Below are positions 26,313 through 33,869 of a DNA stretch of 64,000 bases, piece after piece. The stretch comes from Rhodoferax sp. BAB1. Its GTDB lineage: Bacteria > Pseudomonadota > Gammaproteobacteria > Burkholderiales > Burkholderiaceae_C. Position 1 is the stretch's first letter; each line of letters begins with the position of its first letter. The translations under genes and the position numbers were made by a program. The notes beneath the pieces are model-generated. The model saw only the letters and a program-made list of their open reading frames with translations. It was not told the origin of the DNA and ran no database searches. The stretch is taken from the NCBI RefSeq assembly GCF_013334205.1, contig NZ_CP054424.1, positions 144,001 to 208,000 of the forward strand. Direction: 5' to 3'.

Positions 26313-26804
26313 CTAGGACTTCGCCGGCAGCGGCACACGCGTGCCGAACTTGCTGCGCTTCACGCTGAAAAAGGCCTTGACGTTGCGCACATTGGCGTCG
26401 CTGGTGAACAGGCGTTGCGCCAGCGCCAGGTAGTCCGGCATGTCGCGCGCGTGCACCATCAGCACGAAGTCCGGTCCCGGCGAAACGCGGTAGCACTGCT
26501 GCACGGCCTCATCGGCCGCCACGCGCAACTCGAAGGCAGCCTGTGCTTCTTCGCCCTGGCGCTCCAGCGTGATCTCCACGATGGCCTGCAGGCCATGGCC
26601 CAGCAGGGGGGCCAGCTTGTCCGTGCTGAGGATGGCGACCTGCTTCTCGATCAGGCCGCCGTCCAGCAGGCGCTTGACGCGCCGCAGGCAGGTCGGCGGC
26701 GAGATGTGGGCCAGCGCGGCCAGCGCCTGGTTGCTTAGACTGGCGTTTTTCTGCAAGGCGTCGAGCAGCAGTAAATCCGTCGCGTCGATGGTGATTGATT
26801 CCAT
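26313..26804 (-). CDS. Lrp/AsnC family transcription regulator
   Basis: 163 aa. The N-terminal winged HTH (ATDLLLLDALQKNASLSNQ, then HISPPTCLRRVKRLLDGGLI) is followed by a RAM-type effector domain (IVEITLER, CYRVSPGPDFVLMVHARD). These regulators sense amino acids or related small molecules and bind AT-rich dyads. The gene is divergent from glmS, with a 134-bp AT-rich gap containing a dyad, so control of glmS or of itself is plausible but unproven. Confidence 0.88.
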   Translation of the reverse strand: MESITIDATDLLLLDALQKNASLSNQALAALAHISPPTCLRRVKRLLDGGLIEKQVAILSTDKLAPLLGHGLQAIVEITLERQGEEAQAAFELRVAADEAVQQCYRVSPGPDFVLMVHARDMPDYLALAQRLFTSDANVRNVKAFFSVKRSKFGTRVPLPAKS

Positions 26805-26843
26805 TTCGATATTATTTTTGAAGTATTTGGTCTTGTCGTGTAT

Positions 26844-26866
26844 TTTATGAAATTTAAGTTCATAAA
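26844..26866. promoter_or_regulatory. AT-rich dyad between lrp-like gene and glmS
   Basis: An 8-bp perfect inverted repeat TTTATGAA / TTCATAAA with a 7-base spacer lies in the 134-bp gap between the divergent regulator and glmS. The gap is far richer in A/T than the flanking genes. Lrp-type proteins favour such sites. The binding role is inferred from position only. Confidence 0.4.
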
Positions 26867-26938
26867 GTACAAAAAATCAATCAGATATTTTTCGTCGCTG
26901 CTTCTACCATCGCCCCATCGAGTTCAGGAGACACCCTT

Positions 26939-28789
26939 ATGTGTGGCATCGTCGGCGCCGTTTCCAATCACAACATCGTCCCCGTGCTGGTGCAGGGCCT
27001 GCAGCGGCTGGAGTACCGTGGGTATGACTCCTGCGGCGTGGCTGTGCATGCGGCTGGCGGCCTGCAGCGCGCACGCAGCACCTCGCGCGTGGCCGAACTG
27101 GCGGAGCAGGTGGCCCGCGACAACGTGACCGGCTACACCGGTATCGCCCACACCCGCTGGGCCACCCATGGCGCGCCCGCCGTGCACAACGCCCATCCGC
27201 ACTTCAGCCACGGCCCGGGCGCCGACACCGCACAGCGCGCGGCCCGTGTGGCCCTGGTGCACAACGGCATCATCGAAAACCATGACGAACTGCGCGTCGC
27301 CCTGCAAAAGAAGGGTTACGTCTTCCTCAGCCAGACCGACACCGAAGTCATCGCCCACCTGATCGACGCCATCTACGAAGGTGACCTGTTCGAGGCCGTG
27401 AAGGCCGCCACCAAACAGCTGCACGGCGCCTACGCCATCGCCGTTTTTCACAAGGACGAACCGCACCGTGTGATCGGCGCGCGCGCCGGCTCGCCGCTGA
27501 TTCTGGGCGTGGGCAGCGATGGTTCGCATTACCTGGCCAGCGACGCCATGGCCCTGGCCGGCGTGACCGACCAGATCGTCTACCTGGAAGAAGGCGACGT
27601 GGTGGACCTGCAGCTGGGCAAGTTCTGGGTGGTGGGCCGTGATCACAAACCCGCGCAGCGTGTCGTGAAAACCGTGTTGGCCCACAGCGGCGCGGCCGAA
27701 CTCGGCCCCTACCGTCACTACATGCAGAAGGAAATCTTCGAGCAGCCGCGCGCGATCGCCGACACGCTGGAGGGTGTGGAAGGCATCGTGCCCGAGCTGT
27801 TCGGCGACGGTGCCTACCGGGTCTTCAAGGACATCGACAACGTGCTCATCCTGGCCTGCGGCACCAGCTACTACAGCGGCTGCGCCGCCAAGTACTGGTT
27901 GGAGAGCATCGCCAAGATCCCCACCCAGGTGGAAGTGGCCAGCGAATACCGCTACCGCGACTCGGTGCCCAACCCGCGCACGCTGGTGGTCACCATCAGC
28001 CAGTCCGGCGAAACGGCCGACACCCTGGCCGCCCTGCGCCACGCGCAAAGCCTGGGCATGGCGCAGACCCTGACCATCTGCAATGTGGCGACGAGTGCCA
28101 TGGTGCGCGAGTGCAAGCTCGCCTACATCACACGTGCCGGCGTCGAGATCGGCGTCGCTTCCACCAAGGCCTTCACCACCCAGCTGGCTGGCCTCTTCCT
28201 GCTCACGCTGGCCCTGGCCCAGGTGCGCGGCCACCTGAGCGATGCGGATGAGGCGCAACACCTCAAGGCCATGCGCCACCTGCCCGTGGCCCTGCAGGCC
28301 GTGCTGGCGCTGGAGCCGCAGGTCATGAGCTGGGCCGAAGACTTCGCCCGCATGGAAAACGCGCTCTTCCTGGGGCGCGGCCTGCACTACCCCATTGCTC
28401 TCGAAGGCGCGCTCAAGCTCAAGGAAATCAGCTACATCCACGCCGAGGCCTATCCGGCCGGTGAGCTCAAGCACGGCCCCCTGGCCCTGGTGACCAGCGC
28501 CATGCCCGTGGTCACGGTGGCGCCCAACGACGCGCTGCTCGAAAAACTCAAGAGCAATCTGCACGAGGTGCGCGCCCGCGGCGGCGTGCTTTATGTGCTG
28601 GCCGATGCCGACACCCGCATCGACAGCGGCGAAGGCCTGCATGTGATCCGCATGCCCGAGCACTACGGCGCGCTCTCGCCCCTGCTGCACGTGGTGCCGC
28701 TGCAGCTGCTGGCCTATCACACCGCCTGCGCCCGCGGGACGGATGTGGACAAACCACGAAACCTCGCCAAGAGTGTCACGGTCGAATGA
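26939..28789 (+). CDS. glmS: Glutamine-fructose-6-phosphate aminotransferase
   Basis: 616 aa. It makes glucosamine-6-phosphate from fructose-6-phosphate and glutamine. MCGIVGAVS holds the catalytic Cys2. The glutaminase half has [12 protein letters not shown], and two SIS sugar-isomerase domains follow ([25 protein letters not shown]). The C-terminus ends [11 protein letters not shown], as is usual. ATG 26939 has AGGAG eight bases upstream. The 3' end of glmS is the classical Tn7 target, and accessory DNA begins right after this gene. Confidence 0.97.
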   Translation: MCGIVGAVSNHNIVPVLVQGLQRLEYRGYDSCGVAVHAAGGLQRARSTSRVAELAEQVARDNVTGYTGIAHTRWATHGAPAVHNAHPHFSHGPGADTAQRAARVALVHNGIIENHDELRVALQKKGYVFLSQTDTEVIAHLIDAIYEGDLFEAVKAATKQLHGAYAIAVFHKDEPHRVIGARAGSPLILGVGSDGSHYLASDAMALAGVTDQIVYLEEGDVVDLQLGKFWVVGRDHKPAQRVVKTVLAHSGAAELGPYRHYMQKEIFEQPRAIADTLEGVEGIVPELFGDGAYRVFKDIDNVLILACGTSYYSGCAAKYWLESIAKIPTQVEVASEYRYRDSVPNPRTLVVTISQSGETADTLAALRHAQSLGMAQTLTICNVATSAMVRECKLAYITRAGVEIGVASTKAFTTQLAGLFLLTLALAQVRGHLSDADEAQHLKAMRHLPVALQAVLALEPQVMSWAEDFARMENALFLGRGLHYPIALEGALKLKEISYIHAEAYPAGELKHGPLALVTSAMPVVTVAPNDALLEKLKSNLHEVRARGGVLYVLADADTRIDSGEGLHVIRMPEHYGALSPLLHVVPLQLLAYHTACARGTDVDKPRNLAKSVTVE

Positions 28790-28803
28790 CCGTGACACTC
28801 TTG
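28768..28803 (+). terminator. Hairpin terminator made from the glmS 3' end
   Basis: A perfect 16-bp stem (28768-28783 with 28788-28803) with loop GAAT spans the last codons and stop of glmS. No long U-run follows, only TTG. The stem is long and GC-rich enough to stop transcription, and half of it is coding sequence for the conserved C-terminus. Confidence 0.7.
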
Positions 28804-29122
28804 CGTCGCTTAGCTTAGATTGACAATTAATACGGGTAAATTTTCATGGAGATTGCTTTATTTAACTAATAAATTTAAATTATGGGAAATTATTGCAATT
28901 AGTGCCAAGACCAAGCAAGCTGACTAGTAACGGTAAAGTCCGTATATCGCCCTCCACTTGAAATTATTGAAAAGCTTGGACTGATATCGACTTGGTGCGA
29001 TCCTGCGAACCCCAAAGATGAGTGACTGTTCAGCGATTGCAGTCTGTCACTTTGGAATTCTGACCGTCCGGTTGCGGCCATGAAGTGATCATTCCGGTAG
29101 CACGAGCAGCCTTAATTTTTCT
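28804..29122. other. AT-rich gap at the start of the accessory region
   Basis: No convincing gene. The first 100 bases are much richer in A/T than the backbone (for example TTTAACTAATAAATTTAAAT near 28860). One 60-codon minus frame (28899-29081) has no family look. This gap lies where Tn7-like elements insert, but I saw no Tn7-type end or transposase. Confidence 0.5.
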
Positions 29123-29811
29123 CTAGCGATACACCAGACCAGTCTGATGCAGACGAATCGCCATCGTGGTAGGTGAAACTTGGAAGAGGTCGTTAAGGGC
29201 GCTGAACTGATGGCCGTTAAAGCGCTGGGCTTGCGCGACCACTCGCTCAAATGCAAGCGAGGGGTAGGGGGAGTTCATCAAGGACGTATAGCTCGCCCCA
29301 AGCAATTCGCATGCGATGGTGTCTGTCAGCTTCAAATCCTTGACGCCGAAGCTCGCAGTAAAAGCGAGGCGAAGCTGTTTCTCAGGCACGAGGAAGCAGC
29401 CCGCGAAGTGGTTCGCTTGACGCTCCCTCTGATCGGTGGGCTCATGCGGCTCGGTCAGGCCGTGCATCGGTAGTTCCCGATGATGGTGAAGACCCGGATG
29501 CATGAGTAAGTGCCCGACTTCATGGGCGAGAGTGAAGAGCTTCGTGCGTGGCTTTTGCTCAGAGGAGATCGCAATCAGCTTCGCCGGGCGATTAATGAAC
29601 CCGCCTAACTGGAATCCTTGTCGCGTTGCGTTGCTGCTCAGCCACCCTTCCTGAACCTCAAAGTCTAGATATTTGGCGGCGACCCAAGGGTCACAGACGT
29701 CCAGGGGGTAACTTTTTCACCAGGCCAAAGGGCGCACTGTCGATCCCACAACTCAAGTTGCAACGTCCGCGCCGTTTGCTCGGGGTCGATGCAATTTGCG
29801 GCGACGTTCAT
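29123..29811 (-). pseudogene. ImmA/IrrE-type zinc peptidase gene, frameshifted
   Basis: From ATG 29811 the frame reads a short lead-in (ARTLQLELWDRQCALWPGEK) found before many ImmA-like peptidases, then runs to a stop. After the G5 run at 29704-29708 the next frame continues with DPWVAAKYLDFEV, GGFINRPAKLIAIS, the zinc motif FTLAHEVGHLLMHPG and RQANHFAGCFLVP, ending at 29123. One extra C on the coding strand would join both halves into about 229 aa. Relatives cleave phage repressors or antitoxins. It is either a decayed gene or a sequencing error in a homopolymer. Confidence 0.78.
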
Positions 29812-29841
29812 GGTAACGATGTAGCGTAAGCCACAGAGAGA

Positions 29842-29886
29842 CACTATATGTGGTGTGGCTAGAGATATTTCACACTACCTATAGTG
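29842..29886. promoter_or_regulatory. Inverted repeat upstream of the broken peptidase gene
   Basis: Arms 29842-29857 and 29871-29886 (CACTATATGTGGTGTG and CACACTACCTATAGTG) match as inverted copies at 14 of 16 positions around a 13-base spacer. They lie 31 bp upstream of the peptidase ATG and 107 bp before the toxin gene on the other side. It may be an operator; no protein can be named. Confidence 0.5.
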
Positions 29887-29924
29887 CTTTTTGAAATGCT
29901 GTTTCGTATCTGTTTTACTAAAAG

Positions 29925-29984
29925 GTACATCATTACACCATGTGTAATGATGTACTTGACATCTTTAGAATTTCATTCTAGACT
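29925..29984 (+). promoter_or_regulatory. Operator dyad and promoter of the higB-like operon
   Basis: A perfect 14-bp inverted repeat with a 3-base loop (29925-29938 and 29942-29955) touches a sigma-70-like promoter: -35 TTGACA at 29956-29961, 17-bp spacer, -10 TAGACT at 29979-29984. Predicted transcription start is about 29991, almost at the toxin ATG (29993). The dyad is a likely binding site for the HigA-type antitoxin, giving autoregulation. Confidence 0.7.
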
Positions 29985-29992
29985 TTGACTCC

Positions 29993-30289
29993 ATGGAAGT
30001 TGAGTTCGACGATGGCGACCTAGATCGTCTGGAGACTGATGCCCGGTTCACAGCCGGGCTCTCACAGGAGATCGTGCGTGCCTTTCGAAAACGGATGCAG
30101 CAGATTCGCGCCTTTAAAGATGAGCGCGATTTTCAGGCTGTGAGGTCGTTGTGCTTTGAAAAACTCAAGGGGAACAGGGAGGGACAACATTCGATACGTC
30201 TGAACTTGCAATGGCGACTGATATTGGAGATTCGAGGTGACCACCCCTGCAAGATCATCGGGATTGTTGAAATTGTCGACTATCACTAG
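29993..30289 (+). CDS. higB: HigB/RelE-type toxin
   Basis: 98 aa. RelE-fold toxins cleave mRNA, usually on the ribosome. Visible are VRAFRKRMQQIRAFKDERDF, then LKGNREGQHSIRLNLQWRLI and a C-terminal IIGIVEIVDYH, the typical HigB ending. There is no Shine-Dalgarno before ATG 29993, and the promoter predicts an almost leaderless mRNA. The antitoxin gene starts 22 bp downstream, toxin first as in higBA loci. Confidence 0.85.
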   Translation: MEVEFDDGDLDRLETDARFTAGLSQEIVRAFRKRMQQIRAFKDERDFQAVRSLCFEKLKGNREGQHSIRLNLQWRLILEIRGDHPCKIIGIVEIVDYH

Positions 30290-30311
30290 AACACTAGAAA
30301 TTGGAGAGACC

Positions 30312-31430
30312 ATGAACACATGCGTGCCTGCTGAAGTATTTCCGCCAGGAGAGTTCCTGCGGGAAGAGCTGGAAGCGCGGGAGTGGAGCCAGCAGGAGCT
30401 GGCAGATATTCTTGACCGGCCGCCCCGTCTTATAAGTGAGCTCATTGCTGGAAAGCGGGCCATAACACCCGAAACTGCCACAGGCCTAGCAGACGCCTTT
30501 GGCACGTCGCCAGAATATTGGATGAACCTTGAGAGCCAATATCAGCTTTCCAAGGTTAAGCTATCCAACGACAACGTCGCGCGCAAGGCTCGTCTGTACG
30601 ACAAATTCCCCGTGCGGGAAATGCTCCGCCGCGGATGGGTTCGCGCGAGCGAGAACATCGATGTCTTGGAGGAGCGTTTTTGCGCGTTTTTTTCCATCAC
30701 GGACATGTCGGTAGAGCCGGATCTCTGCCACAGCGCGAAGAAGACCCACGCGACCCTAGACGTCACTCCGCTGCAGCTGGCCTGGCTGTTCCGTGTAAAG
30801 GCGATGGCGAGCCAGCAGATCGTGCCGGCCTACGCCCGAGCCAAGCTTTTGGCGGCGCTGGATAAGCTCAAGGCACTCACCCTCTCGCCTGAAGAGGTCC
30901 GCCATGCTCCTCGCATTCTTGCAGAGGCCGGTGTTCGCTTTGCCCTGGTAGAGCCGATGGCCGGCTCGAAGATGGACGGCGCTTGCTTTTGGCTCGAGGA
31001 CGACAAGCCGGTTATTGGCATGACGCTGCGCTTCGACCGGATTGATAACTTCTGGTTCGTTCTGAGGCACGAGATTGAGCACGTGCTGCGAGAGGACGGG
31101 AAGGCCAATAGCCAAGCTGTCATTGACACAGATGTAGGGGAAGACAACGCAGAGCTGCCGGAATGTGAACAGTTGGCCAACGCAGCGGGGGCGGAGTTTT
31201 GTGTGTCGTCAGCTGAAATCGAGAATTTCATCGCTCGTGTTCAACCGTATTTCTCCGAGGAGAAGGTGCTTCGATTTGCACAGCGAATCAACGTACATCC
31301 GGGATTGGTGGTCGGGCAACTCCAGCGCAAGCTGGGGCGCCATGACTTCTTGCGCAAGTACCAAGTCAAGGTACGAGCGCTGGTGCTACCGTCGGCTGAC
31401 TCCGATGGCTGGGGTTCGTTCTCCGAGTAA
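30312..31430 (+). CDS. HigA-type antitoxin fused to ImmA/IrrE zinc peptidase domain
   Basis: 372 aa. The N-terminal XRE helix-turn-helix has the HigA form (PPGEFLREELEAREWSQQEL, then PPRLISELIAGKRAITPETA and FGTSPEYWMNLESQYQL). The C-terminal half is an ImmA-like peptidase with zinc motif HEIEH at residues 253-257 and an Asp/Glu-rich region after it. An antitoxin that carries its own peptidase may degrade itself or a partner under stress; this is inference. ATG 30312 follows AGAGAC, a moderate ribosome site. The unknown 161-aa gene starts 25 bp later, so it may share this transcript. Confidence 0.82.
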   Translation: MNTCVPAEVFPPGEFLREELEAREWSQQELADILDRPPRLISELIAGKRAITPETATGLADAFGTSPEYWMNLESQYQLSKVKLSNDNVARKARLYDKFPVREMLRRGWVRASENIDVLEERFCAFFSITDMSVEPDLCHSAKKTHATLDVTPLQLAWLFRVKAMASQQIVPAYARAKLLAALDKLKALTLSPEEVRHAPRILAEAGVRFALVEPMAGSKMDGACFWLEDDKPVIGMTLRFDRIDNFWFVLRHEIEHVLREDGKANSQAVIDTDVGEDNAELPECEQLANAAGAEFCVSSAEIENFIARVQPYFSEEKVLRFAQRINVHPGLVVGQLQRKLGRHDFLRKYQVKVRALVLPSADSDGWGSFSE

Positions 31431-31455
31431 TCACAACATCGCGTTAGGAGTTGCT

Positions 31456-31941
31456 ATGTCGGCTTATGTGAATCAGGTGAAAACCTATATCGAGCGCTAC
31501 CAGGCAGAGGTTGGCGGCGATGGACTGATCGACCCGCACGCGGTAGCCGAGTGGGCATACCAGCGAGGCTTGCACAAGCCGAGTATTCGCACGGTCGTTG
31601 ATGCAATAGCGTCGGACATTTCGCAATTTTTCCGGGAGGAGTTCCGTACAAACGAGGATGGACAGCGCTACCGAGCGAAGCATGCCGTTCGATTCAAGAA
31701 AGGCGAGAAAATCATGTCGCTTTGGGCCGACATGGACGATGTCAAGGCTCCTCGCGACCACTTCTTGAAGTCCTTTGCGCAGCGACGCCAGCAAATCGTC
31801 GGCGACTGTTACCAGCTCAAGACTGATGTAGACGTCTACAACGGAAAGAATGAGGATCAGCAGCCCATCCAAGTGCCTCTTGACTTCACGTTGGACATTG
31901 AAGAACTACAGCTGCCGCTTCAGGTCAAAAAGATAGCCTGA
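31456..31941 (+). CDS. Unknown protein, first gene of ubiquitin-like operon
   Basis: 161 aa from ATG 31456 with AGGAG eight bases upstream. No family is recognised. It is soluble, charged and probably helical, with IDPHAVAEWAYQRGLHKPS (helix-turn-helix-like), VVDAIASDISQFFREEF and VPLDFTLDIEEL at the end. It has one Cys only. Its place before the Ubl and E1 genes suggests it could be a substrate, adaptor or regulator of the conjugation system. Confidence 0.7.
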   Translation: MSAYVNQVKTYIERYQAEVGGDGLIDPHAVAEWAYQRGLHKPSIRTVVDAIASDISQFFREEFRTNEDGQRYRAKHAVRFKKGEKIMSLWADMDDVKAPRDHFLKSFAQRRQQIVGDCYQLKTDVDVYNGKNEDQQPIQVPLDFTLDIEELQLPLQVKKIA

Positions 31942-32029
31942 GATCGTCTGCCCCTGGGACCGAAAAATTCTCTTTGGACCACCTGGGCAACTTGTTTGAA
32001 CCCAATGCGCAATTCAGTTGGAGAAATTT

Positions 32030-32269
32030 ATGTCTGATAAAAAGACAGTAACCATATTTGTGAACACGGTCGAACATGTGGTGCCGCACCAGAAAATTTC
32101 GTATGCGACGCTGATTGCGATGGCATTCCCTGGCGCTACCGGAACGAATTACATTGTTAAATACTACAAGGGCAATTCCGATAACTTGACTGGCACCCTG
32201 CCTCCCGGCGGAGAAGTGATGGTGAAAGATGGCATGGACTACCGAATTACAGGCACTGGCGAGTCGTAA
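32030..32269 (+). CDS. Single-domain ubiquitin-like protein (multiubiquitin family)
   Basis: 79 aa, one beta-grasp domain. KTVTIFVNTVEHVVPHQKIS, YATLIAMAFPG and GGEVMVKDGMDYRITGT follow the multiubiquitin repeat, in which VKDGM is the most conserved part. Relatives usually carry two or more repeats in tandem; here there is one. The C-terminus ends TGES, without the Gly-Gly needed by ubiquitin, unless processing or a different chemistry applies. ATG 32030 has GGAG at 32020-32023. It overlaps the E1 gene by 41 bp. Confidence 0.8.
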   Translation: MSDKKTVTIFVNTVEHVVPHQKISYATLIAMAFPGATGTNYIVKYYKGNSDNLTGTLPPGGEVMVKDGMDYRITGTGES

Positions 32270-33416
32270 TCCGTTCATCGACAAACTCGTCAAACAGGGC
32301 TATGACGTAGGGTTCATTAACGCGCACCTCGTCATTTTTGGCGTACCTTATCTGAACGCCTCGGGCGAGTTGAAATATCTCGACATGATCTGCCCATTAG
32401 ATCTGCGCGAGGAATACTTGATCGACCGCCCATCGGACCATAAGGTCTACTTCGCTGGCGAGATACCGTGCAACATTGATGGGCTAAAAATCAGCACGGG
32501 TACCGCCGAAGAGGTACGTACGGTGTCGGAGCACATCGTCGGCAACAGAATGCTTTCCAGCAAGCCGGAAGGGATGAGGCAGTACGTTTCCATCGAAGAA
32601 AAGATCAACCAGTACCTTACCTTGATTTCTTCGCCGGCAGTTCATAAGTATGCCGACGTCACGCCCCGACGCGCCCTGAAGAGGCACCTTGAGGCGGCAC
32701 TGAGTCCATTGAAATTTCCTGACACGCTGTCTGCCCGTGAAGGAGTGGTGGAGCTGTCGCACAAGTTGCGTGAGCACAAGGTAGCCATCATCGGGTGCGG
32801 CGGTACAGGCGCGTACGTGCTGGACTATGTCGCCAAAACCCATCTTGAGGAGATCCACCTGTTCGACGACGACATTGTCCATGTGCACACGCTCTTCCGA
32901 CTTCCCGGGGTCTATGGTGAAAAACATCTGGGCATGCCCAAGGTCGAAGCATTGGCTGAGGCCTACGGCCATTTTCATGGCGGCATCAAATCGCATGTCG
33001 AACGCGTCAACAAAAACAATATTGCTTGTCTGGCTGAGTTCGACTTCGTCTTCGTGTGTGTCGATGATGCCCCGTCTCGGCAAATGATTGCTCAGGCCTG
33101 CCACAGCGCTTCAGTGCCGTTTGTGGACGTGGGCATGGGGTTGAATAAGGGCGCAAACGGCTTGTACGGATTTGTTCGTACCGCTGGTGGCAAGCCCGGC
33201 GATTTTGACAAACTCAATGGCACGCAGCACTTGCCTGCACAAAACGCCCATGATCGGGAATATAGGAGTCAGCCTCAGATTGCTGAACTCAACGCTCTCA
33301 ACGCTGCAATTGCCGTGATCCGGTTCAAGCAGCACATGGGATTCTTTGACCGCCTGAGCGATTCGCATTCCGTGGTATTCGATCTTGCCGGGATGGCGAT
33401 GGATACAGCAGGATGA
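32229..33416 (+). CDS. E1-like ThiF adenylyltransferase with N-terminal DUF6791-like domain
   Basis: 395 aa. Residues about 1-150 form an extra domain of the DUF6791 kind (FIDKLVKQGYDVGFINAHLV, MICPLDLREEYLI). The ThiF/E1 core starts at VAIIGCGGTGAYVLDYVA (nucleotide loop at 189-194), continues with EIHLFDDDIVHVHTLFR and FDFVFVCVDDAPSRQMI. No Cys follows about residue 288, so the usual thioester Cys of the E1 crossover loop is absent; Cys55 and Cys81 in the N-terminal domain are alternatives. It probably adenylates the Ubl made just upstream. It overlaps both neighbours (41 bp and ATGA). Confidence 0.82.
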   Translation: MAWTTELQALASRNPFIDKLVKQGYDVGFINAHLVIFGVPYLNASGELKYLDMICPLDLREEYLIDRPSDHKVYFAGEIPCNIDGLKISTGTAEEVRTVSEHIVGNRMLSSKPEGMRQYVSIEEKINQYLTLISSPAVHKYADVTPRRALKRHLEAALSPLKFPDTLSAREGVVELSHKLREHKVAIIGCGGTGAYVLDYVAKTHLEEIHLFDDDIVHVHTLFRLPGVYGEKHLGMPKVEALAEAYGHFHGGIKSHVERVNKNNIACLAEFDFVFVCVDDAPSRQMIAQACHSASVPFVDVGMGLNKGANGLYGFVRTAGGKPGDFDKLNGTQHLPAQNAHDREYRSQPQIAELNALNAAIAVIRFKQHMGFFDRLSDSHSVVFDLAGMAMDTAG

Positions 33417-33817
33417 GCAGCGGTGTATATCGCATCATCGAGAGCGAAAGGCTCCCGCCTCAGGTGGGGCCATTTGAGTTCCATTACAGCCGACGCTTCG
33501 AAATGGCCGCCTTGGCCTGCGCGTGCGGGTGCGGTCACAGGGTCATGCTGAATTTGCTGGATCAGCACCAACTCGTTATAGAGGGCGGACTTCCCACTGT
33601 CACCCCTTCCATACTGGTCTCAGACGCTCCTTGCTTGTCTCACTTCTTTATTCGAAGGGGCCAGGTGGAATGGGCACAGCAGTGGTCCAAGATAACGGTT
33701 GATCGGGTCATGCAATCTCAGGTTCGCCGCCACGTCGAACAGGACAAGAAGCGGAAGCCGAAATCTTCCTTCTTGCGCCGCTGTGCGGATTGGTTCAAAT
33801 CGTGGTTCGATCGCTAG
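33413..33817 (+). CDS. DUF6527-like small Cys-rich protein
   Basis: 134 aa. The Cys cluster CACGCGH (Cys36, Cys38, Cys40) and CLSH (Cys74, His77) could bind zinc in a treble-clef-like way. PSILVSDAPCLSHFFIRRGQVEW is the most family-like stretch. The C-terminus is very basic (DKKRKPKSSFLRR) and may bind nucleic acid or membrane. The start overlaps the E1 stop (ATGA), so it is made together with the E1. A role as conjugation partner is inference. Confidence 0.7.
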   Translation: MSSGVYRIIESERLPPQVGPFEFHYSRRFEMAALACACGCGHRVMLNLLDQHQLVIEGGLPTVTPSILVSDAPCLSHFFIRRGQVEWAQQWSKITVDRVMQSQVRRHVEQDKKRKPKSSFLRRCADWFKSWFDR

Positions 33818-33869
33818 CAGAGTGCTCTGAAAGAGCTGCCTACCGATACCCCCATTTGGTCGGTTTTCC

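Noticed and set aside
26924..28798. 624-codon minus-strand frame over glmS
   Set aside because: It mirrors glmS exactly; glmS motifs are complete.
28804..29122. Tn7 left end after glmS
   Set aside because: No TGTGGGCGG-type end or repeated binding sites were seen, and no tns genes are in the window.
31456..33817. Type II CBASS
   Set aside because: An E1-like protein is present, but no cyclic-nucleotide synthase, effector or JAB gene is near.
31456..33817. BilABCD-type ubiquitin-like system
   Set aside because: No separate E2-like gene and no JAB protease gene; the Ubl is a single multiubiquitin-type domain.
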